Part shown: in pieces, positions 49,444 to 63,551 of the stretch
Layout: each line of letters starts with the position of its first letter
How positions within the stretch are numbered: the stretch's first letter is position 1
Source: Lotus japonicus
Taxonomy: Eukaryota; Streptophyta; Magnoliopsida; Fabales; Fabaceae
Reading direction: 5' to 3'
Assembly: GCF_012489685.1 (NCBI RefSeq)
Contig: NC_080046.1
Location: 59,138,195 to 59,202,194 of the forward strand
DNA length: 64,000 nt
The notes under the pieces: generated by a model
Databases searched by the model: none
Told to the model about the DNA's origin: nothing
What the model saw: the letters and a program-made list of their open reading frames with translations, nothing else
Translations under genes and position numbers: made by a program

Positions 49444-50256
49444 TACGTTACCTCTTGACTTAGCAGTAAGACATTTATTTTGTAAAAAAAAAATACAAGT
49501 TGAAAATTATCTAATTAATATTAGGAAGAGATATTCAAAGTTTGACATAGGGTGACAAGGTAAGCTAATACGCCTTGTCGTACTTTCAACCTGTCTAAAG
49601 CGATGAGACTTGACCAACCAACAAGAATGTATTGAGATACCAACCCACCCCTGCTTAAGGTGGGTTGGAAAGTTGGTTTACCATACAATACAAAAATAGT
49701 AATATGACATAAAGCATTAAAAAACTCGTTTTCAGCGGGTTGACTCGGACAAACTTGCCTAGAACACTAAAAAAACATTAGTAAGAAATAGAAATTGCTC
49801 GATAAGTCGACCCATCTTATCCCGCCAAGTTGTTGTGTTGAGTGGGGCAAACGATTGGTGAGTTGCACCACCCAACTCAGCTCATCCCACTTGGCGGGCT
49901 AAGTTGGTTGACCCCACTTTATCATTTATAGGCATTTGTTAATGAAACTTGCACCATGGCTTCTTGCCAAACAAAATATTGCATCAGCAAGCATTATAGA
50001 AATATAATATAAATATTTTTGCACTAATTTAACTCTTTTTAATAGTCTATTTACAACAGTTACACTTACATTTATATTACTAAAGGTAAGTCTGAATTCA
50101 ATGCCGAATATGAATTCAAATTCATACTATTAATTGCGACATTTATTTTTTATTAAATTCAATTTTTAATCATAAATAAATTTATTAAATACGTCAAATT
50201 CATTGATTAAATTTATTGTATTTTCAGATACATTCGATCCGCTCCCTCGAGCTAGA
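49444..50256. other. repeat-like spacer
   Basis: From about 49550 to 49915 the sequence has many GGGTTGA/CAACCC and GGCGGG/CCCGCC words in both orientations, suggesting an unclassified interspersed repeat. No ends were defined. Confidence 0.3.
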
Positions 50257-50264
50257 TATAAATA
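50257..50264 (+). promoter_or_regulatory. TATA box before the repeat gene
   Basis: TATAAATA about 95 bases before the ATG at 50353 (and 52 bases before the ATG at 50316). It is the best promoter candidate for the repeat-encoding locus. Confidence 0.4.
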
Positions 50265-50352
50265 GAGGTAAGCACATGTATAGTTCCTCACTTCACACAT
50301 GATAATCCATTCGGTATGAACTTTCTCCAGAGTGTTGCTTTTCATTTCAACG

Positions 50353-51222
50353 ATGAATTACCTTCTAGATTTTGCTAAAGAAAATGTTGAAAAGAGAGGA
50401 CATCTCTCTGGGGAAAGAGTACTAAGCAATCATCCTGCTCATGGTGAAAATCAAAGGCAAAATCAAGGTGCGATTAATCAGTCGCTTTTCGATTCAAAGA
50501 TGAATCGCCTTCTAGCTTTGGCTAAAGCAAATGTTGAAAAGAGAGGAGATCACAGTCTCTCCGGAGAAAGAGTACTAAGCAATCCTCCTGATTATGGTGA
50601 AAATCAAAGGAAAAATCAAGGTGAGATTTCATCTTATCAATCAAACTGATATGATTCATTTTCACAATCGTACCGATATCATTAAATTTGATCCTGGACA
50701 TAGGAATGCCTCAGAGAAAACTTTGGCTGGAGGCACTTCAAGTAACCTTGATTCAATGAAAGGTAAAGCGCCTGACTATTATGAGTTTCCATATTATTTT
50801 AATTAAAATAACTAATCATGTTAATTGCAGAGAATTATTTTCACAACAAAGGGAAAAGAGTACTAAGCAATCATCCTGCTCATGGTGAAAATCAAAGGAA
50901 AAATTAAGGTGAGATTAATCATCTAACCAATCAAACTGATATGATTCATTTTCATAATCGTACCGATATCATTAAATCTGGTCCTGGACATGGGGATGTC
51001 CCAAGAAAACTTCGGCGGGAGCCTGGAGGCACTTCAAGTAACGCTGATTCAATGAAAGGTAAAGCGATTATTTTTTATGAGTTTCCTAATTATTTTAATT
51101 CAAATAAATAATCATGTTAATTGCAGAGAATTATTTTCACAACAATGGCCAAAAAGATTTTTTTGATTTGGAAAATGACCATGAAAATGGCCACAAATAT
51201 ATCAATAAATATAACATTTAGT
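50353..51222 (+). pseudogene. unrecognised tandem-repeat small gene, probably decayed
   Basis: I do not recognise this family. An ATG at 50353 opens a 98-residue frame to 50649 with two protein repeats: MNYLLDFAKENVEKRG... then RVLSNHPAHGENQRQNQG, and MNRLLALAKANVEKRG... then RVLSNPPDYGENQRKNQG. Downstream the DNA continues the pattern: a module encoding NQTDMIHFHNRTDIIK and GGTSSN-DSMK occurs twice (about 50640-50765 and 50925-51060). Each is followed by a GTAAAGCG donor-like site and a TTAATTGCAG acceptor before ENYFHN. A third RVLSNHPAHGENQRKN copy lies at 50865-50905. Unit 1 is knocked out of frame after NQGEI and unit 2 has TAA after QRKN. It could be a repetitive peptide precursor or a nuclear repeat protein; no signal peptide is evident. 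Whether it is expressed is unknown. Confidence 0.45.
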
Positions 51223-51810
51223 TTTGTAACTATTGGGATGGAAAAAATTGTCCCTTAGTGCTTTGATGTGGGGTGAATGATTAGTCTCACGACAACGGTT
51301 GTGCGAATACTGGTCAAGAAAAAAAAAAAAAAACAGGGTAGCGTTTGATTAAGGAGAAAAGAAATATACCCAGGTTGGAAGTTTGTAGGAGTTTGGAACA
51401 AATCATGTTATTTTTGCCACCCTTATGACCCACGTTTGGTGTATTGGAAATCATTTTTAAAGATAAGTTAGTCTAAAGAAGCACTCAGTGGGGGAAAAAG
51501 ATTCTACAAAAAGATTTCATCCCTCCTTTGATGCATGATGGCAGAAAACAAAAATAAATAAATGGTGTAGTTAAAGTTAGAGTTAAAGGATATTTTTTTA
51601 ACATTACTAAAATAATCTTTTCACACAATGGGGTTCCTATAAGTTTTGGTTCATAAAAACTAGTAATTAGTTGGGCACATGTGAAGGTGGAGTAGTCTGG
51701 TGCCAGAGTATTCTTTAACTCTATGCCTTGTCATCTAATCAATGAGCAATTTGTTTTTTTTTTTAATTTAAGTACTTTCTGTTTGCCAAACCCCAAACTA
51801 GTAAATTAAA
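51223..51810. other. AT-rich spacer with poly-A run
   Basis: A 15-base A run at about 51319-51333; otherwise no coding or terminal repeat signal. It leads into the left arm of the palindrome. Confidence 0.4.
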
Positions 51811-52930
51811 AGTAAATCAGTAACTTTAGAATAAAACAATTATAAAAAATGATTACTTCTATAAATTGCGTTAACAAATCTGAACTGTTTATTTTATCAA
51901 ATATGATTTTTATTTGGTGGCTTTTAGGATAAAAAATTAATGGGTCTTTCGCACATGAAAAACCAAAATTACCTTAGCAGGTCATCTTAACATGTTAGAG
52001 AAAAAAAATACAAATATCCACCATTACTAGAAAATCCCTCATCTAGGTGAATTCCAGCATACTACAACTTTAATGGATTCCATGGATGCTTATGGATTTT
52101 CCTTTAACAATCTCTAGTCTAATGTGGTTCTTTTATTCGCCTTATCTTTTGTGTTCTTGATCCTGGCATAAATTTTTTTATTCTTGGTGTTTGATTTTAG
52201 AACGAAAATTAGCTTCTTCAGATGTGCGTAGAGTGAAGAACGGATCAACCTCATCAAAGATTTAGAGCGTAAGGAGACTGAGTATATGAGATTGAAAAGA
52301 CACAAAATTTGTGTCGATGATTTTGAGCTTTTGACCATCATTGAAAGGGGGCCTTTGGGGAGGTCAGAACAAAAGGCCCCCCCTTTCAATGATGGTCAAA
52401 AGCTCAAAATCATCGACACAAATTTTGTGTCTTTTCAATCTCATATACTCAGTCTCCTTACGCTCTAAATCTTTGATGAGGTTGATCCGTTCTTCACTCT
52501 ACGCACATCTGAAGAAGCTAATTTTCGTTCTAAAATCAAACACCAAGAATAAAAAAATTTATGCCAGGATCAAGAACACAAAAGATAAGGCGAATAAAAG
52601 AACCACATTAGACTAGAGATTGTTAAAGGAAAATCCATAAGCATCCATGGAATCCATTAAAGTTGTAGTATGCTGGAATTCACCTAGATGAGGGATTTTC
52701 TAGTAATGGTGGATATTTGTATTTTTTTTTCTCTAACATGTTAAGATGACATGCTACAATAGGTAATTTTGGTTTTTCATGTGCGAAAGACCCATTAATT
52801 TTTTATCCTAAAAGCCACCAAATAAAAATAAAAAACATATTTGATAAAACAAACAGTTCAGATTTGTTAACGCACTTTATAGAAGTAATCATTTTTTATA
52901 ATTGTTTTATTCTAAAGTTACTGATTTACT
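51811..52930. repeat. 1.1-kb near-perfect inverted repeat (palindrome) built on a captured kinase gene fragment
   Basis: The left arm (about 51811-52357) and right arm (about 52372-52930) are reverse complements with few mismatches and small indels, separated by about 14 bases (GGGGAGGTCAGAAC). Both arms encode the same 91-codon chance frame in opposite directions, showing how complete the symmetry is. Inside the left arm, bases 52201-52369 read as an exon after a TTGATTTTAG acceptor. They encode INLIKDLERKETEYMRLKRH then KICVDDFELLTII and the start of a glycine-rich loop, as in NDR/LATS-type AGC kinases. A transcript across it would fold into a dsRNA stem of about 550 base pairs. Confidence 0.9.
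52201..52369 (+). pseudogene. captured exon fragment of an NDR-type AGC kinase gene
   Basis: Translates to LERKETEYMRLKRHKICVDD, then FELLTII, and, after a one-base frame slip, the GxFGEVR loop. NDR kinases share the ETEYMRLxRHK...DDFExLTxIGxGAFGEVR stretch. A stop (TAG) lies upstream of SEERINLIKD. Only the exon carrying the start of the kinase domain is present; the catalytic loop and DFG are absent, so no kinase is made. The inverted copy is in the right arm (about 52372-52540). Confidence 0.8.
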
Positions 52931-53067
52931 ACTTTAAACTTTTATAGAAGGAAAAAATTATAACACCAAAATAGGAAGCTATATCTCATTTTTCGTCTAA
53001 AAGAATTAAATGAAACAATATTATGCCCTGATTTGTGACAAGCTTGAAGAGTCTGATTAAGCAACTA

Positions 53068-53111
53068 TTTTAAATTTGTGTCGATGATTTTGAGTTTTTG
53101 ACCATCATTGA
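53068..53111 (+). pseudogene. third, short copy of the NDR kinase fragment
   Basis: About 43 bases (AAATTTGTGTCGATGATTTT GAG... ACCATCATTGAAG) repeat the CVDDFE-LLTII coding stretch of the palindrome in plus orientation, with one internal change (GAGTTTTTGACC for GAGCTTTTGACC). It abuts the next inverted-repeat element. Confidence 0.75.
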
Positions 53112-53260
53112 AGTCTGATTGGTTGACGGTATTTTACGCCGTCCGTGCATCAAACTTTTTCTCTTAGATTATATCTAAATTTAAAATTACTCATACTATA
53201 CACTCAAGAGAAAAAGGATGATGCACCAACGGTGTTAAATTTATCCAATCAGATTTCAAG
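53108..53260. mobile_element. MITE-like inverted repeat, TTGAA-TCTGATTGG ends
   Basis: The left half (TCTGATTGGTTGACGG ... GTGCATCAAACTTTTTCTCT) is mirrored by the right half (AGAGAAAAAGGATGATGCAC ... CCAATCAGA) over about 50 bases. No coding frame. A half-copy of the same family with TCTGATTAGTTGACGGTG lies at about 53316-53367. Confidence 0.6.
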
Positions 53261-53370
53261 GGTGTGTCAAGCCAGTTAATGAAGTTAAATAAATTTTTTT
53301 TCTCACATCCTTAAAATCTGATTAGTTGACGGTGTAAAAAACTTTACACCGTCGGTGCATAAAAATTAAA

Positions 53371-53951
53371 CTATACCCTCAATACTTGTTTGTTTATATT
53401 TTTTTTCAAATTAAATTATGTATTTTATCCTTATTAGTTCAACCATTTTAAGCAACAAAGTTAAAGAATAAAATAATTTAATCCAAAAAAATATATAGCA
53501 ATTTAGTCCACCAAAAATTGTGTTCTACACATAAAAACTGTACAATTAATTTTTTATTTGACGGGCTGTACAATTAATTTTAGAACTAACTGCTAAACAT
53601 TAAACTCTAATTTTCAAAACAAGTTAATTGTATCAAAACAGAATTAAATCAATATATTTTCTTTAAAAGATAAAAATAAAGAAGTAATTCTGAGCCCAGA
53701 CAAGGGACAAAATTGTACCTTTGACTGTACTAGGTTTTACTGAAGGCAGGTTCCTGATTGTAGAGTCAAGAGTGTAGTTTCTCTTTATTTTCTCAAAAGG
53801 ACTTCAATCCAATCCCTCCTTCAAGCCCCTAATCTGTCTTTTTATTCCTTTTTTCAGTTTCAGATTCTGTTTTTCAGTTCCTCTTCTCATTGTTACTTTC
53901 AGTTGTTGTTTCTGGCTAACCAGGAGCAGCCACCACAACATTAGCAAAAAA
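53371..53951. other. spacer and leader of XPT
   Basis: AT-rich to about 53680; the last 200 bases are pyrimidine-rich as in a 5' leader. No other feature. Confidence 0.4.
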
Positions 53952-55232
53952 ATGCTATCTCTAAATGTGGTTCCACCCTCTTCCTCTGTCACTTTCAGCA
54001 AACCAAATCACCAATTTTCCATTAATGCTCACCCCATTCTCAAACCAAATCTTCTCAGAAGGTTCCACAGAGCCACTTCTCAGCTTCATGAATCAGCTTT
54101 CAAAACCTCCAACCTTTCTCTCACACCCACATCTCAGATCCATCCTCCAATCACAAAGTTAAAATCTTTCACCAGATTCCCCTCACTCTCATTTGATTCC
54201 TCTGCTAGAATCAGACACCAGATTGTTAAAGCAGCACCTGATGCTGATGCCAATCCTGAGGGAGAGAGTCCAGCAGCAGCTCCTATTGTTCCAAAATCCA
54301 AGAATCTCAAACTAGCTCTTGTCTTTGGGCTATGGTACTTCCAGAACATTGTCTTCAACATTTACAACAAGAAGGCCTTAAACATATTCCCATTCCCATG
54401 GTTCCTTGCCTCCTTTCAGCTCTTTGTTGGGTCCATTTGGATGCTGGTGCTCTGGTCTTTGAAGCTCCAACCTTGTCCCAAAATCTCAAAATCCTTCATC
54501 ATTGCTCTCCTTGGACCTGCTTTGTTCCACACAATAGGCCACATATCAGCTTGTGTTTCATTCTCTAAAGTTGCTGTGTCCTTCACACATGTCATCAAGT
54601 CTGCAGAACCAGTTTTCTCTGTCATTTTCTCTTCTGTGCTTGGTGATAGGTACCCCATTCAGGTTTGGCTGTCCATTCTACCTATTGTGTTTGGTTGTTC
54701 TTTAGCTGTTGTTACTGAGGTTACTTTCAATATGCAAGGATTGTGGGGTGCCCTCATTAGCAATGTTGGTTTTGTGTTGAGGAACATTTACTCTAAAAGA
54801 AGCTTGCAGAATTTCAAGGAAGTTGATGGCTTAAACTTATATGGATTTATTACTATACTTTCACTGTTCTACTTGTTTCCAGTGGCTATTTTTGTTGAAG
54901 GGTCTCAGTGGATCCCAGGGTATTACAAGGCAATTGAAACTATAGGCAAACCATCCACATTTTATATATGGGTTTTGGTGTCTGGGGTGTTCTACCATCT
55001 TTATAACCAATCATCTTACCAAGCCTTGGATGAAATTAGCCCTTTAACTTTCTCTGTGGGAAACACTATGAAGAGAGTGGTGGTGATTGTGGCTACTATT
55101 TTGGTGTTCAGGAATCCGGTTAGGCCTCTTAATGGCCTTGGTTCTGCCATAGCGATTCTCGGGACATTCCTGTATTCTCAGGCAACATCTGCAAAGACAG
55201 CAAAGAAAATTGAAGGTGAAAAGAGTAGTTAG
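53952..55232 (+). CDS. XPT: xylulose 5-phosphate/phosphate translocator, chloroplast
   Basis: Single exon, 426 residues. The first 90 or so residues are Ser/Thr/Pro-rich with little acid, a typical transit peptide. A plastid phosphate translocator core of the TPT/NST fold follows, from NLKLALVFGLWYFQNIVFNI onward, with several membrane spans. It includes FHTIGHISACVSFSKVAVSF, THVIKSAEPVFSV and SPLTFSVGNTMKRVVVI. The lysine and arginine of GNTMKR are the conserved anion-binding positions. Within the family, the intronless structure and the FRNPVRPLNGLGSAIAILGT end fit XPT better than GPT, whose genes have introns. It swaps pentose and triose phosphates for phosphate across the inner envelope, linking the cytosolic and plastid pentose-phosphate pathways. 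Assignment to XPT over GPT is strong but made from memory of family features. Confidence 0.92.
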   Translation: MLSLNVVPPSSSVTFSKPNHQFSINAHPILKPNLLRRFHRATSQLHESAFKTSNLSLTPTSQIHPPITKLKSFTRFPSLSFDSSARIRHQIVKAAPDADANPEGESPAAAPIVPKSKNLKLALVFGLWYFQNIVFNIYNKKALNIFPFPWFLASFQLFVGSIWMLVLWSLKLQPCPKISKSFIIALLGPALFHTIGHISACVSFSKVAVSFTHVIKSAEPVFSVIFSSVLGDRYPIQVWLSILPIVFGCSLAVVTEVTFNMQGLWGALISNVGFVLRNIYSKRSLQNFKEVDGLNLYGFITILSLFYLFPVAIFVEGSQWIPGYYKAIETIGKPSTFYIWVLVSGVFYHLYNQSSYQALDEISPLTFSVGNTMKRVVVIVATILVFRNPVRPLNGLGSAIAILGTFLYSQATSAKTAKKIEGEKSS

Positions 55233-56402
55233 AGAAAAAGAAGGAAAGTGGGAATATTAGACAGAAAAACTGTTTGATGATTATTGAGTATTACTGTTAG
55301 CCATGTTAGATTTAGACATTAAATAAGATCTTCCATTCTGGTTTCTTTTGAACTGCTGCTTGATTTCATATTGATGTTTTAAATCACCTTTCATTTATTT
55401 GGTTTATTTTGATCGATATAACCACTTCTTGCTTGAATTATATTAAATTGATCTGACAGATGAAAGAAATTGACTAAAATATCTGAGTTAATCTCAATGT
55501 TGCTTTACTGCTTCACCAAACTAGCAGGACATGTTGTTCAACTATGTCAGTCTCATTTCTTCCAAGCTTATTTCCCCATTCATATGGTTCTATTCATTCT
55601 TGATTTTGTAATTACAAATGGTATGTTTTTATGAATTTACGAATGATATTCTTCAACTATCACTTACTTGCTTAACATTTTGGTTTAATTTGTTATTATG
55701 TACTACTACAAATCCTGAAGCCCTATTTCTTACGCAATTGAGCGAGGGTATTTATTATGGGACTCAAACTGCTCTAGTTTCCATGACTTTCAAATAATCT
55801 GGTTTTTCTTTGGACTATATTATTGATCATCAGAAGTGAATTGATTATCAAAGCTAGTACAGGTCCAATTTCATTTTGTTCTGCTCTGCCACATTGTTAT
55901 GTAACTTATATTTTTCATTTTTGGTTTAACTAGTCAAATATTACATATGGCATCCTTGATGTTTAATTTTCCCGAATCCAAAGCTTCATAGAGCATATGA
56001 TGGAGTTAACATGCTAATCTAGGATGTAGTACATAACATTAGTTACTTCTGGTGTGTCAAAGTAACAAAGTACTCTGCATAATCAAATCAAATAAGCAAT
56101 GGCTCAAAGCACCTATAAATAAGTGACTGACATCATTTCTTATTAATTTGACAAATTCATTTCCCACTTCCCTCATCTTTTTTAATTTAATTTTATTTCT
56201 TTAAAATCTTGGCCCTTGCTTGATCGGTACGATATGCTTTTGTGTACACTGGTATTCTTGACTTATCTTGGTACATGTTCGGAAATCTTTCTACGGTTGA
56301 CTGTAAAGTCATAATTAATTATGGGGTGAAGCTTTTGTAAGTAGCTTTTGGATTTCATAATTGATGATGAGAAAATAGAAGAGGATCCAAACATGTGAAC
56401 AA
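55233..56402. other. spacer between convergent XPT and polygalacturonase genes
   Basis: About 1.2 kb AT-rich sequence holding both 3' ends. No gene, RNA or terminal-repeat element seen. Confidence 0.4.
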
Positions 56403-58303
56403 CTACAAGCAACTCTCCGGTTGAATCGTACCCAACGCGGTTCCAGCGGCGTGGTTACACAAAGCTTGGGGAGGTTGTTTCATGTAAGTGAGCTTCACAT
56501 CTTCCAACTTTATCCTACTGCATGGGTGCTCTGAACTGCAGTCAAATTTCACAGCAACTTGTGTTGCGGATGTTCCATGAATATCCTTGTATGAAACATC
56601 CCCAATCATAATCCCAGAAGCCTGCATGTACATTTAAATGTTAAAACACACACAAAGTATCAGTTCACTTTCAAGTTGATGGTGTGGCCGTGTTTGGATA
56701 CTCGTTAACATTGGTGCAAACGGACGTAAGCACTTGCTTCAAAGCAACAAGTGAACGAAACTCTTGATCTACGTTGCACTCAACTGGTATCCAAATGTAT
56801 ACTTTGAAGGCCTAGTAACTTGGTTTTGATCTTACGACAAAACTAAATTAGTAATCCATTAAATCAAAGTTACCCTTTAATTAGAGAAAGCTCACCTCAC
56901 TGGGGCAGCCCCGGTAAAATGGGCAGTAATTTTGGTCTATGACAATTGGGTTTTGGACATCAGTCATGATTGCATGTTCAAAATGGACATGTCTCACAAA
57001 TTCACTGCTGGGTCTCCCCCAAGACTTTATTCTGAAGCCATTTTGTGTCTTAAAAAATGTAGCTGATTTCACTGTTACATTTTTCACTCCTGCTTCATTC
57101 AAGCCCCATCCTAAACTTCCAATGCTACAACAAAAAAATAACAGACAATAAATAAGTGCATGTTTGGAGCTAAATTATTATATCCTAATGAAAACATTTT
57201 CAAATAAAAGACTAACCTTATTCCATGGCCAGGTCCACATGTAACATTTTCAATCCACAAGTTGGTAGTGCCAGGGCCGATAGAGATACAATCATCTCCC
57301 GTTCGGATTCTAGGTTCGAGGATGGTCACATCAGAGGAGGACTGGACGTGGATGCCGTCGGTATTAGGGCTGTTTCCGGCAGCCATGATCGTCACTCCAT
57401 GCACTCTTACATTCTGGCATCCTTTGAAGATTATGTGGAACAGTTGACTATTAAGAGAGGTCAACCCAGTGATCACAATGTTGTTTGAATTGCTGAATTC
57501 AAGTGTCTGCTTGGATATATATAAACACAAGAAAAACCATGTTAAAACTTTGATCAATTATTTACCCTATCGAAGCAAAGAGCTAATGTGTACGGTTACT
57601 TTCCGTTCATATGTAGTAGTAGTAGTAATGATGATGATGATGGGAAAGATCTGAGATCAAGTTCAAATTTCAATTACTTCTTTTTGTCTCGTTAATTAGA
57701 TAATGACATGTTAACACGAAATTTCCTCCCATTTCTACAAATCATATTCCATGGCATCTCATGTTACAATTACTACCAACATTATTGATGACATGCATGC
57801 AAACATACCGAGGCTCCAATTGTGCAAGTTTTTAGTAACTCGCTCTTGCAATCCCACAAGGAAGCACCTTGACCATCAAGCACCCCACCGTGAATGGAAA
57901 CCCCACTAACGCCATTGAATGTTATCCAACTCTCCGCGTTTCCCAATACGTGGTAATCAGAAGGAGCCACCAAGGTGCCATCAATGGTTATGGAGATCAT
58001 AGCCGCCTTGCTAACACAACCTCTCCCCCGGAACGTGATGTCCCTTCCCAGTAAGAACTTCCCTTGTGGCACGTGAATGGCGGTGGGTTCAAGCGAGTAA
58101 CAAGCTTTGTTCCACGTGTCCAGGAAGGCGTCGGTTGAGTCGGTTTCACCATTCGGGTTGGCTCCAAAATCGACCACATTGTAGGTGCTTGGTCTGGCTA
58201 ATGTTAGTGAATTGAAATAGAACAATAGAAAGTACAACAGTGCGTGAAGAACAACGAGAGAATTAGGAGGAAGAGGACTATGTTTTGTTGTTGCGTTTGC
58301 CAT
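56403..58303 (-). CDS. polygalacturonase (glycoside hydrolase family 28), secreted
   Basis: Four exons: 58303-57809, 57506-57217, 57124-56896, 56621-56403, giving 410 residues. A signal peptide is formed by the hydrophobic [21 protein letters not shown], with the mature start near [12 protein letters not shown]. The right-handed beta-helix carries all four GH28 motifs: NTD (213-215), GDD (D236, D237), GHG (258-260) and RIK (293-295). The C-terminal region has the paired cysteines of plant enzymes. It would hydrolyse de-esterified homogalacturonan in the cell wall, as in pollen, abscission or cell separation; whether it acts endo or exo cannot be told from motifs alone. A TTTAAAT box lies about 60 bases upstream of the ATG on the minus strand. 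No lesion. Confidence 0.95.
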
Positions 58304-59117
58304 TTTTGAAATTTATGACAATGTTTTGTGTGTGTGAGAGAAAGAGTGTGTGAAACAAATAAGATTTAAAGGTAGTAGTGGTGAAAAAGGTGGAGGGAGT
58401 AGTGGGTGATGGAACGGTTTTGCAGCTAGCTAAGGAGTTTTGCATGTTGGAGAGGGGTAGGTCAGTTTTCAACATTTGATTCTTTTTTGTTTCTTTTTTT
58501 TTTTGTTCTAATTTAAATCAACAATTATTTTTCCTTCATTAAAAGTACAAAAATGGAATTGAACACATTATCTGAGAGATAAATAAAACATGGTGAGCAC
58601 AAAACGAAGGTAACCCGAGCAAATACAGTGTTCAGAAGTGTATTAATACTTGTAGTTAGATCAAGTAATGTTAATTAAATTATAACCATCTTCGTATATG
58701 AGTAAACGGTTAAATTTATGCATGGGTTTGAGAAGGCATGCATATCGCTTGAAAATCATTCATTATAACCAATTCATCATTCATGCAAGCCGCGTATTTT
58801 GAAAATCAACCCAACTCATTTTATGCATGTCTCTACTGAAAAGTAACTAAGCCATTTTGTTTTTACTTGCCTTTAGCCACAGTTGAAAGTAAGAGACAAC
58901 ATAGAAATGTAACTTGTGATAAATGTAATTTGGCATGAGCTTCTTAGTAAAGATGTACAAGATTCTGTTTTTCACCATGTACCCGGACAAGCACTAAGAC
59001 AAGGCGTGCTGCAATTAGCGGATACCTACCTATGTGTCACACTTTCTTGTTCTATCAATTGAGCCAACCCTTATAGGTGTATAAGCAAAATTTAATTTAC
59101 ACAAAAATACATTGTTG
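58304..59117. other. spacer between polygalacturonase and NFS2
   Basis: Polygalacturonase promoter side on the left, NFS2 3' UTR on the right. A T-rich stretch with a 13-base T run lies near 58482-58504. No gene recognised. Confidence 0.4.
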
Positions 59118-62702
<3,585 letters not shown>

Positions 62703-62727
62703 TGTTGATTCCAATACCTCGGTTTAG

Positions 62728-62838
62728 CTGCAAGAGAGAAACGTTAGAGTGGAGAGTGTGTTACAGAATCATAGTTTCACAGAGAAAAATCATCTATCAA
62801 ACAATTGAACTAGGAAATTCAATTCGTCCAAAACTCAC
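62728..62838 (-). other. possible 5' UTR intron of NFS2
   Basis: Minus-strand donor AT|GTGAGT at 62838 and acceptor TTTCTCTCTTGCAG ending at 62728 define a 111-base intron 25 bases upstream of the NFS2 ATG. The sequence above it (62839 to about 63020) is GC-rich and exon-like. Joining it does not extend the NFS2 frame, so it would be untranslated. Confidence 0.4.
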
Positions 62839-63020
62839 ATGATAAATCACAAGAACATGAGCGATACGACGACGTTTGGCGGCGTCGATGAAACCAGTGG
62901 TGAGGGGAGGGGGCACGGTGCCGTTGAGTTTTCCGGCGGGATGGATGGCGGCGACGCTGTTGCCGGAGAAGATGAAGCAGTGTCGCTGGCGGAAGACTCA
63001 GCACGGGGAGGATGAGAAAA
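62839..63020 (-). other. GC-rich exon-like sequence upstream of NFS2
   Basis: Sharply richer in GC than its surroundings. One minus-strand frame reads FSGNSVAAIHPAGKLNGTVP then PPLTTGFIDAAKRRRIAHVL without a stop, which looks protein-like but matches no family I know. It may be the NFS2 leader exon or a fragment of another gene. Confidence 0.3.
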
Positions 63021-63181
63021 TCCAGAAGGTTTCGTTTTGTTGAAACTTGAAATCTAATGATTTTATTTTTTTATAATTTAAATGTTTCTGATTTATCTGG
63101 ACCGTTGGATTGATCTAATGGCCATTATCAATGCTAGAGATTGAGGATTGAGGTGCTGCACGAGATCCAAATTCATATACC

Positions 63182-63184
<3 letters not shown>

Positions 63185-63222
<38 letters not shown>
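63185..63222. repeat. (TA)n microsatellite
   Basis: About 19 TA dinucleotide units in a row; a simple repeat of the type that varies between individuals. Confidence 0.9.
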
Positions 63223-63226
<4 letters not shown>

Positions 63227-63240
63227 TATGTAAAAAAACA

Positions 63241-63551
63241 CATTTTAGGTTCATTTATTTAATGAATGTATTTAATCCTTAATAATGATTAGATACATTC
63301 ATTTACATGTATTAAATGAATGAACTAACAACATTGCTATATCCCACGACTGATTTCAGCACTACCGTGCACGACCGGTTTAGATTTTAGTTATTTCCAA
63401 CATTTTGAATTTTTATTTTATTTTATTAAAAAACATATTAGTGGACGGAAATCATAGGTAGTGCTGGGTCGTACATAGCAAATGTCGTGCAACCAAGCAT
63501 TACCCATAAATTAATGACTAGATACATTTATTAAATGAATGAACCTAAAAT
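63241..63551. mobile_element. MITE-like element with ATTTTAGGTTCATT ends
   Basis: Left end ATTTTAGGTTCATTTATTTA and right end AAATGAATGAACCTAAAAT form an inverted repeat of about 40 bases with a few mismatches (including TTTAATGAATGTAT versus ATACATTTATTAAA). The body is non-coding. No clean target duplication was found. Confidence 0.55.

Noticed and set aside
52114..52616. Two identical 91-codon frames in opposite directions
   Set aside because: They are the same non-kinase frame read from each arm of the palindrome; the informative frame is the kinase fragment on the other strand of each arm.
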